Below are positions 53,748 to 63,287 of a DNA stretch of 64,000 nt, piece after piece. Source of the stretch: Anaerolineae bacterium (GTDB taxonomy: Bacteria; Chloroflexota; Anaerolineae; Aggregatilineales; Phototrophicaceae). How positions within the stretch are numbered: the stretch's first letter is position 1; each line of letters opens with the position of its first letter. The notes under the pieces are model-generated. The model did not search any database, was not told the origin of the DNA, and saw only the letters and a list, made by a program, of their open reading frames with translations. Both the position numbers and the translations under genes were made by a program. The stretch spans positions 1 through 64,000 of the forward strand of contig JALHNB010000029.1 of the NCBI GenBank assembly GCA_022843745.1. The letters run 5' to 3'.

Positions 53748-56100
53748 TCAACCATTTATAAGCTCCGAGAGCGTGCGTGAAGTCCTTGACGCGATGCTCT
53801 ACACTTCATCTCCCCAATCGCCAAGCCCACTTGAAGTGTTATCACTGGTCGATCACTTCATTGCGAATCCCGACCTGCCAGTCGCCGTTGAAAATCGCGA
53901 ATTTGCGCTGCGCCATCTGTTCATTTCGATCATAACGCACGAATACATCGAACATCGTCATAATTTGGGACTTGAGTCTGATGTATCACAAACAACACTG
54001 GAAGCCGCTGCCGAGGATATTCGTCGGGATGTCCAGCAGCATAACCCGGAGCTGCTCGGCTGGTGCTTGCTTTATTACCGTTATGTCCGTGTGGACTTGA
54101 ATTTATCGCTTGAATCAATCATGCCTATTACGCATATTGAGCAGCGTACTCTACGTCGTTATGTCACTCATACAATAGATCGACTGCGGGATTGTCTGAT
54201 AATCCGTGAATGGGAGGAAAGAACAAAACAGCGCAAAGTGCGTCTTTACGCAGCGCTTCCAGCTTCACTGCCCATTCCACTAGTTGGGCGCGAGGAAATG
54301 TTCCGACAAGTTCGAGGGGCGTTATCGGGTCAGTCGTTACGTCACATCCAGGTTACTGGCCCGCCAGGGATTGGAAAAAGTGTTTTTGTTCAGGAATTTC
54401 TACGTCAGCAGATTGATGATGGTCGAATCGACCAGGTAGTGTGGATTGAGAATCCAGAATCAGTTGATTTTGCGCGGCGTCTCCTTAATGAAATGCTTGT
54501 TCATGATCTGAATATGAGCTTGAAAGAATATACTTTAACCCATAAATTTGCTGTGATTCTGGATCACCTCGAATGTACAAGTCCTGAATGCGCCGCTGAT
54601 TTACAACAGCTTCTGAATGAACTTAACGCTGCACAGGTTTTTATCACCAGCCGTATCTATATACCACTTTTGCAGGGGACTAAACATGTCCCGATCAAAG
54701 AGCTAGCCGAGCCTGATGCTCTGGTATTAGTCCAAAACGCTATAGAGCTATTTGAGACCGATGGATTTGATCGCGAACATGCGAAACTGATTTATCAGGC
54801 TATTGGTGGCAACCCTTATGCACTCACACTCGCCGCCCATAATTTTAGCATTTACCGCATGGACACCACTGACAAAAATGTGCTGGATGAAATATTTAAC
54901 GAGTCTTACGAGGTGTTGGGCAATGAAACCCGGCATCTTTGGCTAGCTTTTGCTCTCTGCCCAACAGGCGAAGTTTCGGTGGATATGCTTTCTCGGTTGT
55001 GGTCATCTCTTGTCAATCAGGAGCGTATTATGACCCTGCTTCAGTATTATCTGATACAGCCGGGACAGGGAATTGGCTACTATGTGCTGCCCACCTCGTC
55101 ACGGAGCTTTATTCAGCGTAAGTATGCTGCTGCGCCTGCTACTTTGGAAGCTATAGTTGAAGCAGTAGATCATCATTTATCGGAAGTTTTACCCTTTGCT
55201 TTTGATGTTATCGAACATATTCTGTTTTCAAACTGGCTGAATAAAAATCCAGCGCTGATGCAAAAATGGATTAACGAATCTTTAAAAGAAGCTTTGCGGC
55301 GGGGACATTGCGCACGTTGGGTAACGATTATTGAAAATTTCCATAAACGTTATGGAACAAATGATATAAGCCTGAATATTGCGCTCGGAATGTGCTTACG
55401 TCGGGTTTCACAATGGCCCCAGGCGCATCAGATATTAGAGCAAGCCATGTTTGATGCTGGAAGGGCAGGAGAATTCTATCAACAGGGTAAGGCACTGTTT
55501 GAATTAGGTGTTCTCTATCGACAGCAGGGGTATTATGAGAAAGGAGCCACGATTCTGGAGAAAGCGGACAAAATATTCTCGCGATACGCCAGTGAGGATG
55601 CGATGAATGATCTGCGCATCGAACGTGCTCAGGTTGCCCTGGAGAGGGGAGATGCTCAACAAGCACAGATCTATCTACGCGATCTCCCATTAACAGGTCG
55701 TACATTAGCGATGTATAGTGAAATATATCTTCTCTTGGGTGATTTTGCACAGAGTCTTGATTTTGCACAGCAGGCGATTGCACTGAACAGCGATAATCCG
55801 GCGGCTGTCGGGAGGCTGTACGCGAGTATCGGACGCATTTATGATCAGTATGTTGAACTGGACAGTGCCTTCAATTATTTTGCCCGTGCTGTCACAATTT
55901 TAGAGCGGGAAGGGGACATATGGGCTTTGGCACGTGCTCAATCGAATATGGGTGCGCTGCTTATTCGTCTGGAAAACAGCTATGAGGCCTATGAGATTTT
56001 ATCAAAGGCCGAAAATATGCAGGTCATGCTGGGTGACCGAGTGGGATTAGAAACTACACGACATAATTTTCGTGTTTTGCGTGGGCGCTTTGGTGGTTGA
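53734..56100 (+). CDS. STAND-type ATPase with TPR C-terminus
   Basis: A 788-residue protein. The N-terminal region (about 1-165) is helical with an HTH-like end (MPITHIEQRTLRRYVTHTIDRL). The NB-ARC/STAND NTPase follows: Walker A TGPPGIGKSVF near residue 210, Walker B KFAVILDHLE, and the GNPYALTLAAHN motif with GNETRHLWLAFALCP of the ARC2/winged-helix part. The C-terminal half has TPR-like repeats (KALFELGVLYRQQGYYEKGA, LYASIGRIYDQYVELDSAFNYF). Such proteins act as oligomerising sensors in regulation or defence. It overlaps the upstream gene by 14 bases. What it senses is unknown. Confidence 0.85.
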   Translation: MRNGSQPFISSESVREVLDAMLYTSSPQSPSPLEVLSLVDHFIANPDLPVAVENREFALRHLFISIITHEYIEHRHNLGLESDVSQTTLEAAAEDIRRDVQQHNPELLGWCLLYYRYVRVDLNLSLESIMPITHIEQRTLRRYVTHTIDRLRDCLIIREWEERTKQRKVRLYAALPASLPIPLVGREEMFRQVRGALSGQSLRHIQVTGPPGIGKSVFVQEFLRQQIDDGRIDQVVWIENPESVDFARRLLNEMLVHDLNMSLKEYTLTHKFAVILDHLECTSPECAADLQQLLNELNAAQVFITSRIYIPLLQGTKHVPIKELAEPDALVLVQNAIELFETDGFDREHAKLIYQAIGGNPYALTLAAHNFSIYRMDTTDKNVLDEIFNESYEVLGNETRHLWLAFALCPTGEVSVDMLSRLWSSLVNQERIMTLLQYYLIQPGQGIGYYVLPTSSRSFIQRKYAAAPATLEAIVEAVDHHLSEVLPFAFDVIEHILFSNWLNKNPALMQKWINESLKEALRRGHCARWVTIIENFHKRYGTNDISLNIALGMCLRRVSQWPQAHQILEQAMFDAGRAGEFYQQGKALFELGVLYRQQGYYEKGATILEKADKIFSRYASEDAMNDLRIERAQVALERGDAQQAQIYLRDLPLTGRTLAMYSEIYLLLGDFAQSLDFAQQAIALNSDNPAAVGRLYASIGRIYDQYVELDSAFNYFARAVTILEREGDIWALARAQSNMGALLIRLENSYEAYEILSKAENMQVMLGDRVGLETTRHNFRVLRGRFGG

Positions 56101-56124
56101 CCCTTGCTTAAAACCAGCTACAAT
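56097..56124 (+). promoter_or_regulatory. Promoter of tRNA-Arg
   Basis: TTGACC (56097-56102) and TACAAT (56119-56124) with a 16-base spacer, 11 bases before the tRNA. Its -35 box overlaps the stop codon of the STAND gene. Confidence 0.7.
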
Positions 56125-56135
56125 AGATCATATAT

Positions 56136-56208
56136 GCGCTCATAGCTCAGTGGATAGAGCATCGGTCTTCGGAACCGGGTGTCGGGGGTTCGAATCCCTC
56201 TGGGCGCA
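56136..56208 (+). tRNA. tRNA-Arg(TCG)
   Basis: Standard 73-base cloverleaf: acceptor stem 56136-56142 with 56201-56207, discriminator A at 56208, loop CTTCGGA giving anticodon TCG, T-arm with GTTCGAATC. CCA is not encoded. It ends 15 bases before the convergent LacI-family stop codon. Confidence 0.95.
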
Positions 56209-56223
56209 CAATCTTTTCGTATA

Positions 56224-57288
56224 TTACCCCGTCTCTTTAGACTTCACACCACATGACTCGCGAATAATCAGTTCGGTAGGCAGCAAAATCGCCTGTGGTG
56301 TTTTTACTTTTCCTTCAATCAAATCAATTAACAGATTGGCTGCATGAGCGCCTTTTTCCAGGACGGGCTGGTGAATTGTGGTTAAGGGTGGGTTGAGTTG
56401 AGTCGCGATATTCATATCATCAAAGCCCACAAGCGCAAAGTCATCAGGAATTCGCAACCCGAGTTCTCTGGCAGCCTGCATGACACCTAGTGCAATTGCG
56501 TCATTTGCCGCAAAAATTGCATCAAATTTAAAATTCAGAAGCTCTTTCATTCCCTGATAACCATTGTGCCTATTAAACTGTGCTGGAATCACCAGATTTG
56601 TGTCATAGGGGATACCCGCTGATTCCAATGCGTTTCGATAACCCGTCAGACGGTCTTCACCGTCTGATATATTGAGATTACCGGTAATCGTTGCAATTCG
56701 GTGTCTCCCATGCTTGATAAGGTGCTCAACGGCAGTCTGCGCGGCGGTCACGTTGTCGATAGTCACATAGTTTGTATGCTCGCGGAACTGTGTCGGGCGC
56801 TCGACAGTGACAAAATGCGTTCCGGCCTCGATCAGATGCGCGAACAGAGGGTCGTTGGTTGCGGCAGACGCTACGATCAGGCCATCCATCATGCGATTTT
56901 GGAGAATGCGCCGCCTGAATCGCTCTTCGTCATCACCAGTTTGTTCCAGCCATAGCAGGGTGGCATGGTCTCGCTGTGTTGTTACCTCGGTGATACCCCG
57001 TAGGAGCGTTGAAAAATAGGCATCATCGCTGGAAATCGCGTTAAGAATATGGGGTATAACAATCCCAATAGCCTTGGTTCTTTGGGTAACAAGTGTCCTG
57101 GCAGCCGGATTTGGGCTGAAGCCTTCTTCTTCGATGACTGCTTCAACTTTTGTCCGCGTCTTAGCGCTAACATAGGGTTCATTATTGATGACACGCGAAA
57201 CTGTTGATCGAGAGACTCCAGCCTTTGCTGCGATGTCTTCCAGATTCATTGCTTTATTGATGGGTCGAATGCTATTATTGTTCGTCAC
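56224..57288 (-). CDS. LacI-family transcriptional repressor
   Basis: About 354 residues. The HTH is EDIAAKAGVSRSTVSRVINNE followed by the hinge helix region NPAARTLVTQRTKAIGIVIP, and a periplasmic-binding-like effector domain (NDAIALGVMQAARELGLRIP, LVGFDDMNIATQLNPPLTTI). It should bind a sugar ligand and repress a carbohydrate locus. The GTG at 57286-57288 has a strong AGGAG site six bases upstream and is preferred over ATG at 57249 or the long frame from 57405. A 14-base operator lies in its leader at 57311-57324, suggesting autoregulation. No sugar transporter or glycosidase is adjacent. Confidence 0.92.
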   Translation of the reverse strand: MTNNNSIRPINKAMNLEDIAAKAGVSRSTVSRVINNEPYVSAKTRTKVEAVIEEEGFSPNPAARTLVTQRTKAIGIVIPHILNAISSDDAYFSTLLRGITEVTTQRDHATLLWLEQTGDDEERFRRRILQNRMMDGLIVASAATNDPLFAHLIEAGTHFVTVERPTQFREHTNYVTIDNVTAAQTAVEHLIKHGRHRIATITGNLNISDGEDRLTGYRNALESAGIPYDTNLVIPAQFNRHNGYQGMKELLNFKFDAIFAANDAIALGVMQAARELGLRIPDDFALVGFDDMNIATQLNPPLTTIHQPVLEKGAHAANLLIDLIEGKVKTPQAILLPTELIIRESCGVKSKETG

Positions 57289-57307
57289 GAAAAACTCCTG
57301 TGCGGTT

Positions 57308-57327
57308 TTCTGGGAGCGATCCCAGAA
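57308..57327. promoter_or_regulatory. LacI-family operator in the repressor leader
   Basis: An inverted repeat with arms TTCTGGGA/TCCCAGAA around GCGA, containing the 14-base core TGGGAGCGATCCCA (57311-57324). Its form (TGGGAGCG-nTCCCA, central CG) resembles CebR/CelR cello-oligosaccharide operators, with one change. Confidence 0.75.
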
Positions 57328-57734
57328 TTTAATTAGATGATAGCAATAACCCCCGCATTTTGTCAAAGTCAGTATCTTTGAAAGTTTCGAAAGCAAAACA
57401 TCCAATCATATTACAGGCACTAGCGTTGCCGGGTATAGCATAAATCTCTGTCTTGATAACTTTTTTACTATTTCAGGTTCAGTTGTTCAAATCTGATGCA
57501 GTATTGCATCAAGTTTTTCATAGGGCACGATGTGTTTTATGTTGTGGTTATTCACGCATATTCATGTACGCATATCGCTGCCTGATAAAGACAATCAAAT
57601 ATCTGGTTGACTGATTAGTACCGATAAGAGTTCTTATCACGGAGTAATTGCATTAAAAGCTTGTTCGGACAACAAAAGCGTTATTTTCAAATCGCTATGG
57701 GCAGCAAGTTGCGTAACACACTCGTTCTATTATC

Positions 57735-57743
57735 TGGTATAAT
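57735..57743 (+). promoter_or_regulatory. Extended -10 promoter of the ATPase-helicase operon
   Basis: TGGTATAAT at 57735-57743 is an extended -10 element with no good -35 box; the ATG is 36 bases on, preceded by GAGGG. Confidence 0.6.
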
Positions 57744-57778
57744 AGTGGGATGCGCAGTTGCATCATCTGAGGGTTTTT

Positions 57779-58927
57779 ATGACGACACCGCCCACTCGTA
57801 CACGAAAATTTCGCGTTGAATTTCGTCAGCAAGAAGTTGGTCATGTGATGGAACGCTGGCGTGCTTCGGATTCCTGCTCGTTGGTTGGTGTTGGCAGCGT
57901 TGGCAAATCGAACCTCATGCAGCACCTCGCCGATCCCGATGTCCAAAAAGCGTACATGAAAGAAACAAAGGTTCAGCTTTTTAAAGCGATCATTATTGAC
58001 CCCAGCCTGCTCGTTCCTTTACCACAGCTCCAGGATGCCAACTCTGAGCAGATTCGATGCTGGGCAGGATATGAATTGCTCATGCACCGCCTGTTCTTAT
58101 CATTTTACCAATCCAACATGCTCAACGATCAGGAAGCGGCGCGGTTGACGGAAATCTATCAATCTCTGCAAAACGGTAACAATCCGTTATACGCCTATAT
58201 GGGTCTGCGCTACTTCGAGCTTGGGCTTGAACTCTTCATGCGCAAAAATATACACATCGTCTTCATGTTCGATGAATTTGAGGAAATGTTCAAGCAGCTC
58301 CCTGTCAAGTTTTTCCTGACTTTGCGCGGTCTGCGAGATGCCAATAAAAAGCAGCTCTCCTATCTGACCTTTACCCGTTCGCCAATCCCCGCCATTATTG
58401 AGCGCGAGGGAATCGATCAGCTAGCGATTGAACAGTTTTCGGAACTTTTTACGGATAACGTGTTCTATGTTGGCCCCTACAGCGATGTCGATGCGCGTGA
58501 GATGGTCGAAAACCTGACAGGTCGCAATCAAAAGAAATATGACGAGTATGCAGTAAACTTTCTTTTGTGGGCAACTGGTCGTTTCGCTGGTCTGCTGCGG
58601 GCGGGATTTCGCGTACTCGATTCGTTGAAAAACCTGAATCCATCAACGACTATGACCAAAGGCGATCAGCTTGCCGCACAAATTGCTAAGAAGAAGCCAG
58701 TGCGCATCGAATGTCGTACTATCTGGACAAGCCTCATGGACAGCGAAAAATATGTGTTAAAAGCCGCTGCGGGTTTGGTTGGATTTCAGCGCAGTGATGA
58801 TGTCGATGAAGCTGTTGAAATGCTCGTACAAAAATCACTCCTGACGATTGATGCTGAGAATCGACTCACCATCGAGCCGCCTGTTTTTCGTGCATTTGTC
58901 ACAAGCGATTCGGACACCAATCTATAA
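57779..58927 (+). CDS. STAND/ORC-like AAA ATPase, first gene of a nuclease-helicase operon
   Basis: About 382 residues. Walker A GVGSVGKSN near residue 40, Walker B IVFMFDEFEEM in the middle and LTFTRSPIPAI (sensor-1-like) show an ATPase of the AAA/STAND type. The C-terminus (EKYVLKAAAGLVGFQRSDD, AVEMLVQKSLLTIDA) looks like a winged helix. The ATG at 57779 has GAGGG upstream and is preferred to a TTG at 57758. It is followed after one base by the helicase-like gene, so it belongs to the same unit. It could act as a loader or sensor for the helicase-nuclease; that is inference. Confidence 0.8.
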   Translation: MTTPPTRTRKFRVEFRQQEVGHVMERWRASDSCSLVGVGSVGKSNLMQHLADPDVQKAYMKETKVQLFKAIIIDPSLLVPLPQLQDANSEQIRCWAGYELLMHRLFLSFYQSNMLNDQEAARLTEIYQSLQNGNNPLYAYMGLRYFELGLELFMRKNIHIVFMFDEFEEMFKQLPVKFFLTLRGLRDANKKQLSYLTFTRSPIPAIIEREGIDQLAIEQFSELFTDNVFYVGPYSDVDAREMVENLTGRNQKKYDEYAVNFLLWATGRFAGLLRAGFRVLDSLKNLNPSTTMTKGDQLAAQIAKKKPVRIECRTIWTSLMDSEKYVLKAAAGLVGFQRSDDVDEAVEMLVQKSLLTIDAENRLTIEPPVFRAFVTSDSDTNL

Positions 58928-58928
58928 A

Positions 58929-60980
58929 ATGCCTGTTATACCTGAATTTAACGGCTCACTTTTTCTTGAAGGGCCTGCTGGAAGCGGCAAAACTACCGCT
59001 GCTGCCAGCCATCTGCTCGAACTTATTGATTCCGGCGTAAACCCTGAGTCGATTCTGGTGATGGTGCCGCAATTTAATTTAGCCGCGCCCTACTCTACCG
59101 CCTTAGCCGCGTTAGACATTGGCATATCACCGACAATAACGACTTTTAGCGCGTTCGCACGGCAGCTTCTCCGGCGTTTTTGGCCTGTAATCGCAGCGCA
59201 GGCTGCTCCTGGATTGCCGGTGCGCGAACCCGTATTCCTGAACCTGGAAACGGCCCAATATTATCTCAAACGCTTTGTCGATCCTTATATTCAGGGTGGG
59301 ATTTTCGATAGTTTACGAGTGCCACGCCCCCGCTTAATCGCGCAAATTCTCGACAATATGAACAAAGCTGCCTTATCTGGTGTCACCCTTGAAGAAGCGG
59401 AAATGCGCCTGGTGGCAGCCTGGGGTAATCGACATTCCAGCCGCCAGCAAATCTATAAGGTTTCTACCCAGATTGCCCAGCAATATCGCGCATTTTGCCT
59501 GCAAAACAACCTGCTTGATTTCGGCTTAATGGTCGAATTATTCAGCACCCATTTGCTTGGAACGCCTGTATTCGAGAATTATTTCTATCAGCGTTACGAG
59601 TATTTCATCGCCGATAATATTGAGGAAATGAGTGCTTTAGAGCATGATTTTGTGTCGTGGTGTGAGGAAAATACACGCCAATCTTTGCTGATTTATGACC
59701 ATGATGGCGGGTATCGGGCATTTTTGGGTGCTGATCCGGCTAATGGGTATCAACTTCGAAATATCTGCGACGCGCAATTGCAATGGGATCAACTTGCGCT
59801 GGTTTCAGGGCCAATCCAGAGTCTGGTCAGCGAGGTAAGTTCCATTCTCGCGCCAGAATATGAAACCGATAGCGTCGAAGTGCCGACTGGCGAGGTGATC
59901 AGTTTCTCAACGGATACCTATTACCCGCAGATGGTCAATACATGCGTAGAGCAAATCAAAAATCTTGTCCGGCAAGAAGCGGTTTCGCCATCGCAGATTG
60001 CGATCATGATGCCTTTTCTGAGCGACTCGCTGCGTTTTGCTCTGCAAAGTGGGCTGGAGACTGCCAATATTCAGTCACAAGTTTACCGCCCTTCTCGTCC
60101 GCTGATAACCGAACCGGCTGTAAAAGCGCTTATGACCATTCTGGTACTCGCTCATCCTGAATGGGAGATTACGATACCAGTCAGTGATGTTGCGATTGCT
60201 TTGAGTCTCTTGATTGATGGCCTGGATCCATCTCGTGGGCATTTGCTCACCAGTATCGTGTATCGCAAACACCTTACGAGTTTTGACGAAATCAACGCCA
60301 AAATGCAGCAGCGTATCACCATTGAAGCGGGAGAACGATACGAACGTTTAAGACTGTGGATTTACGATCAAGCTGCGCAAAATGTCCCACCCGATCATTT
60401 CCTGAGTCGTCTTTTTGGCGAAGTCCTCTCGCAGCCTGGTTATGGATTTCATCACAATTTTGATGCGGCACGCTCGATTGACGATTTGGTTCGTTTTGCT
60501 GCCCGTTTCCGGCAGACGATTTACCCCGATGGCCTTGAAGTATGGGCATCTTTTACACGCGAACTTTATGAGTTAGTATCTGGCGGACTTGTTCCAGCAC
60601 ACACATTTGACGCTGATGAAAATATTGATGCAGTTCTGATCGCTCCGGCCTACACGTTTTTGATTGCAAATCGTTCAGTCGATTATCAATTCTGGCTGGA
60701 CGCTGGAAACACAGGATGGGAAGAACGCCTTGAGCAGCCGCTTACCCATCCCTATGCGCTGCAACGTAATTATGAACCCGGCGCGGCGTGGACGGATGAC
60801 ATGGAAAAATCGGTACAGGAAACCATGCTCAAAAATATCGTCCTGGGCTTGCTTCGTCGCTGTCATAAAAAGGTCTTTGTCGGGATAACCGACATCAGCG
60901 AAAGCGGCTATGAACAACGCGGAATGCTGCTCAAACTCTGCCAGGAAATTCTGAGCCTACAAAGGGGAACAGAAGCATGA
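58929..60980 (+). CDS. AddB/UvrD-like SF1 helicase-type protein with degenerate motif VI
   Basis: A 683-residue protein. It keeps a Walker A (EGPAGSGKTTAAASHL) and a motif-Ia-like TTFSAFARQLLRRFW. The Walker B position reads FIADNIEEMSALE instead of DExx. The region usually holding the arginine of motif VI is VFVGITDISESGYEQRG, where LYVALTRAR is expected, so the arginine finger is missing. This pattern resembles AddB-like or AdnA-like partner subunits, which bind but barely use ATP. No nuclease domain is fused. Its stop overlaps the next gene's ATG (ATGA). Overall class confident; the exact subunit role is inferred. Confidence 0.8.
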   Translation: MPVIPEFNGSLFLEGPAGSGKTTAAASHLLELIDSGVNPESILVMVPQFNLAAPYSTALAALDIGISPTITTFSAFARQLLRRFWPVIAAQAAPGLPVREPVFLNLETAQYYLKRFVDPYIQGGIFDSLRVPRPRLIAQILDNMNKAALSGVTLEEAEMRLVAAWGNRHSSRQQIYKVSTQIAQQYRAFCLQNNLLDFGLMVELFSTHLLGTPVFENYFYQRYEYFIADNIEEMSALEHDFVSWCEENTRQSLLIYDHDGGYRAFLGADPANGYQLRNICDAQLQWDQLALVSGPIQSLVSEVSSILAPEYETDSVEVPTGEVISFSTDTYYPQMVNTCVEQIKNLVRQEAVSPSQIAIMMPFLSDSLRFALQSGLETANIQSQVYRPSRPLITEPAVKALMTILVLAHPEWEITIPVSDVAIALSLLIDGLDPSRGHLLTSIVYRKHLTSFDEINAKMQQRITIEAGERYERLRLWIYDQAAQNVPPDHFLSRLFGEVLSQPGYGFHHNFDAARSIDDLVRFAARFRQTIYPDGLEVWASFTRELYELVSGGLVPAHTFDADENIDAVLIAPAYTFLIANRSVDYQFWLDAGNTGWEERLEQPLTHPYALQRNYEPGAAWTDDMEKSVQETMLKNIVLGLLRRCHKKVFVGITDISESGYEQRGMLLKLCQEILSLQRGTEA

Positions 60981-63286
60981 ATCGCCCCCTCGACCCCCTG
61001 TTTCGACAGGCGCAGCAGGATGCTATCCAGTATCGCTCCGGCACGCTGGCGATTTCTGCTGTCCCCGGCAGCGGAAAAACCTTTACATTGGCGCATCTGG
61101 CGGCGCGTTTAGTCAGCCGATTGTCAAAAAGCGACCTGATGAAAGAGCGTGAAATTCTGGTCGTGACGTTCACCAACAGCGCTGTCAACAGCCTGCGCCG
61201 TAAAATCGCGGGTGTTTTGCAGCGAGATCGTGGCTTGCTGCCCTATGTCGGCTATCGCGTCCGCACATTACATGGTTTGGCGCATGACATTGTGCGCGAA
61301 CGCCCTACTCTACTCGGCCTGACCGAGGATTTCCGCATTCTCGATGAGCCAACTTCCCATCAGATTATTCGTGAACTCACCGAAAGCAATTTGCGGCAGT
61401 ACGGAGACTCGCTCAAATCTTTCATCTATGCCGACCTGCTCCAGGACAAGCAACAAACGAAGAAGATTTTGAGCTACGATTTGCCGGAATTGACGATCCA
61501 GATTTGCGAACGGTTCATCAAATATTGCAAAGATAATATGATGACACCGGGGGATTTTTATGCGAACGAAAATCTTGAACGCTTTCCGTTAGCGCAATTT
61601 GGACTGCGCGTGTACGACGATTATCAGCGCAGCCTTGCCTATCGCGGCGCACTGGATTTTGACGATCTGGTACGGTTGGCGCTGGTCGCCATTAACGAGA
61701 ATGAGGATTTTCGAACACGGTTGCAAAAACGCTGGCCTTATATCCTGGAAGACGAAGCGCAGGACAGCAGCGCCTTGCAGGAACAGATGCTGCGGCGCTT
61801 GACCGAGACTCATGGCAACTGGGTTCGCGTTGGCGATCCGAATCAGGCGATCAATACAACTTTTACGACTGCAAATCCCCGTTATCTACGGGAATTTGCA
61901 CAGCAGGCCGAAAACCAGATTCCGCTTACACAGTCCGGACGGTCCGGCAGACCCATTGCTGATCTCGCGAACGTTTTGGTGGAATGGGCTGTCGCGGAAC
62001 ATCCAATCCATGAAGTGCGCGAGGCGTTCGACTATCGCCTAATTGAGTCAACACTGCCCGGTGATCCACAGCCAAATCCGCTTACCGAAGAGACTCAGGT
62101 TTATATTCATCCCACAAATCAGCCTGTTACGCCGGATCGCGAATTAACGCTGACACTCGAAAGTCTCCAGCGCTGGTTGCCGGAGAACGGCGATAAAACC
62201 GTTGCCGTGCTTGTGCCGGAGAATCATCGCGGGTTTAAGCTGATGGAACTCTTGCAGCGTGCCTATCTGCCCTGTGAAGAACTGCTCCGCAGCACATCGA
62301 CAACGCGTGAGGTTGCGGCTGCATTTCAGGCCACGCTGAAGTATCTCGCTGCGCCACTTGATGCCCAGGCACTTGCCGCAGTTTATTGCGATGTCTGGTG
62401 GGGCTGGAATCTCGGCCAGATCAAACTGGTTGACCTCAAGGGTGAGGTTGAGCTGGATTCGCTGATTGAGCAAGCCACAAAATCAATCGCCAATTATCAG
62501 CAGCTTGAAGATTTCCTGTGGCCTGCGGATGAGTCAGCCTGGATTTCCAGAATCAAAATCATCGCAGATTATCCAGTTTTAGAAGCCGACCTGATTGCTT
62601 TCCGTGAACATGTGCGACATTGGTTGCAAGCAATGATTCTACCCATCGACCAATTGATGCTCACCATTGGTCAGGATATTTTTCGCGATCCGGCAGACCT
62701 GGCGCTGAGTCATAAAATGGCCGTTGCGCTACGGGCGACACAAGACCTGAACCCGGAATGGCGCGTGAATGAATTTGTCGCCGAGTTGCAAGCGATCAGC
62801 TCGAATGAACGGCGTTTTATCGGCATTGAAGATATGGCATCCGGTTATGAGCCGCGCACCGGTGTGATAACCGTCTCGACCCTACATGCAGCCAAAGGTT
62901 TGGAATGGGATCGGGTTTATCTGCTGGGTGTTAACAATTACTCGTTTCCATCGGCAGAACCCGGTGATATTTTTATCAGTGAAAAATGGTTTGTGCGCGA
63001 CCACTTGAATCTTGAGGCAGAAACGTTGGCGCAAGTCGATGCGCTCCGCGATGATACTGTTTACCGGGAAGGCATTGCGACAGGTCAGGCACGGCTGGAT
63101 TACGCATCGGAACGGCTGCGCTTGCTGTATGTTGGCATCACGAGGGCGCGACGCGAATTGGTCATCCTCTGGAATACGGGTCGCTACAGTTATCGAGGCG
63201 GTAGTATGGTCTGCCAACCCGCCTTGCCGCTGACTATCCTGTTTGAGTATGTGGGCGGTACACGTATCGTCAAGAGGCCAAGTTAA
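60977..63286 (+). CDS. UvrD/AddA-type SF1 DNA helicase
   Basis: A 769-residue superfamily 1 helicase with complete motifs: Walker A AVPGSGKTFTLAHLA, VVTFTNSAVNSL, motif II YILEDEAQDSSALQ, motif III VRVGDPNQAINTTF, motif V VSTLHAAKGLEWDRVYLLG and motif VI LRLLYVGITRARREL. It should translocate 3' to 5' on DNA. Unlike AddA it lacks a C-terminal nuclease domain; a nuclease is encoded by the next gene. Overlaps the helicase-like gene by four bases and is separated from the nuclease by one base. Confidence 0.93.
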   Translation: MNRPLDPLFRQAQQDAIQYRSGTLAISAVPGSGKTFTLAHLAARLVSRLSKSDLMKEREILVVTFTNSAVNSLRRKIAGVLQRDRGLLPYVGYRVRTLHGLAHDIVRERPTLLGLTEDFRILDEPTSHQIIRELTESNLRQYGDSLKSFIYADLLQDKQQTKKILSYDLPELTIQICERFIKYCKDNMMTPGDFYANENLERFPLAQFGLRVYDDYQRSLAYRGALDFDDLVRLALVAINENEDFRTRLQKRWPYILEDEAQDSSALQEQMLRRLTETHGNWVRVGDPNQAINTTFTTANPRYLREFAQQAENQIPLTQSGRSGRPIADLANVLVEWAVAEHPIHEVREAFDYRLIESTLPGDPQPNPLTEETQVYIHPTNQPVTPDRELTLTLESLQRWLPENGDKTVAVLVPENHRGFKLMELLQRAYLPCEELLRSTSTTREVAAAFQATLKYLAAPLDAQALAAVYCDVWWGWNLGQIKLVDLKGEVELDSLIEQATKSIANYQQLEDFLWPADESAWISRIKIIADYPVLEADLIAFREHVRHWLQAMILPIDQLMLTIGQDIFRDPADLALSHKMAVALRATQDLNPEWRVNEFVAELQAISSNERRFIGIEDMASGYEPRTGVITVSTLHAAKGLEWDRVYLLGVNNYSFPSAEPGDIFISEKWFVRDHLNLEAETLAQVDALRDDTVYREGIATGQARLDYASERLRLLYVGITRARRELVILWNTGRYSYRGGSMVCQPALPLTILFEYVGGTRIVKRPS

Positions 63287-63287
63287 A

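Larger units (their letters stand above)
57289..57778. other. 490-base intergenic region between the repressor and the ATPase-helicase operon
   Basis: No convincing gene. It holds the operator at 57308-57327, further inverted repeats at 57494-57511 (TGATGCA/TGCATCA), 57623-57638 (GATAAGA/TCTTATC) and 57661-57675 (TTGTT/AACAA), and an extended -10 box TGGTATAAT at 57735-57743 facing the ATPase gene. It is AT-rich compared with its surroundings. Confidence 0.75.

Noticed and set aside
53734-56100. A LuxR-type regulator
   Set aside because: The NB-ARC/TPR layout recalls MalT/LuxR-type proteins, but the C-terminus has no LuxR helix-turn-helix.
57289-57778. Riboswitch or small RNA gene in the long intergenic region
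   Set aside because: The palindromes do not form a known riboswitch shape by eye, and no terminator-like hairpin precedes the ATPase gene.
58929-63286. A simple duplicated UvrD pair
   Set aside because: The first protein is too divergent, with degenerate DExx and motif VI; it is better read as a partner subunit than as a recent copy.
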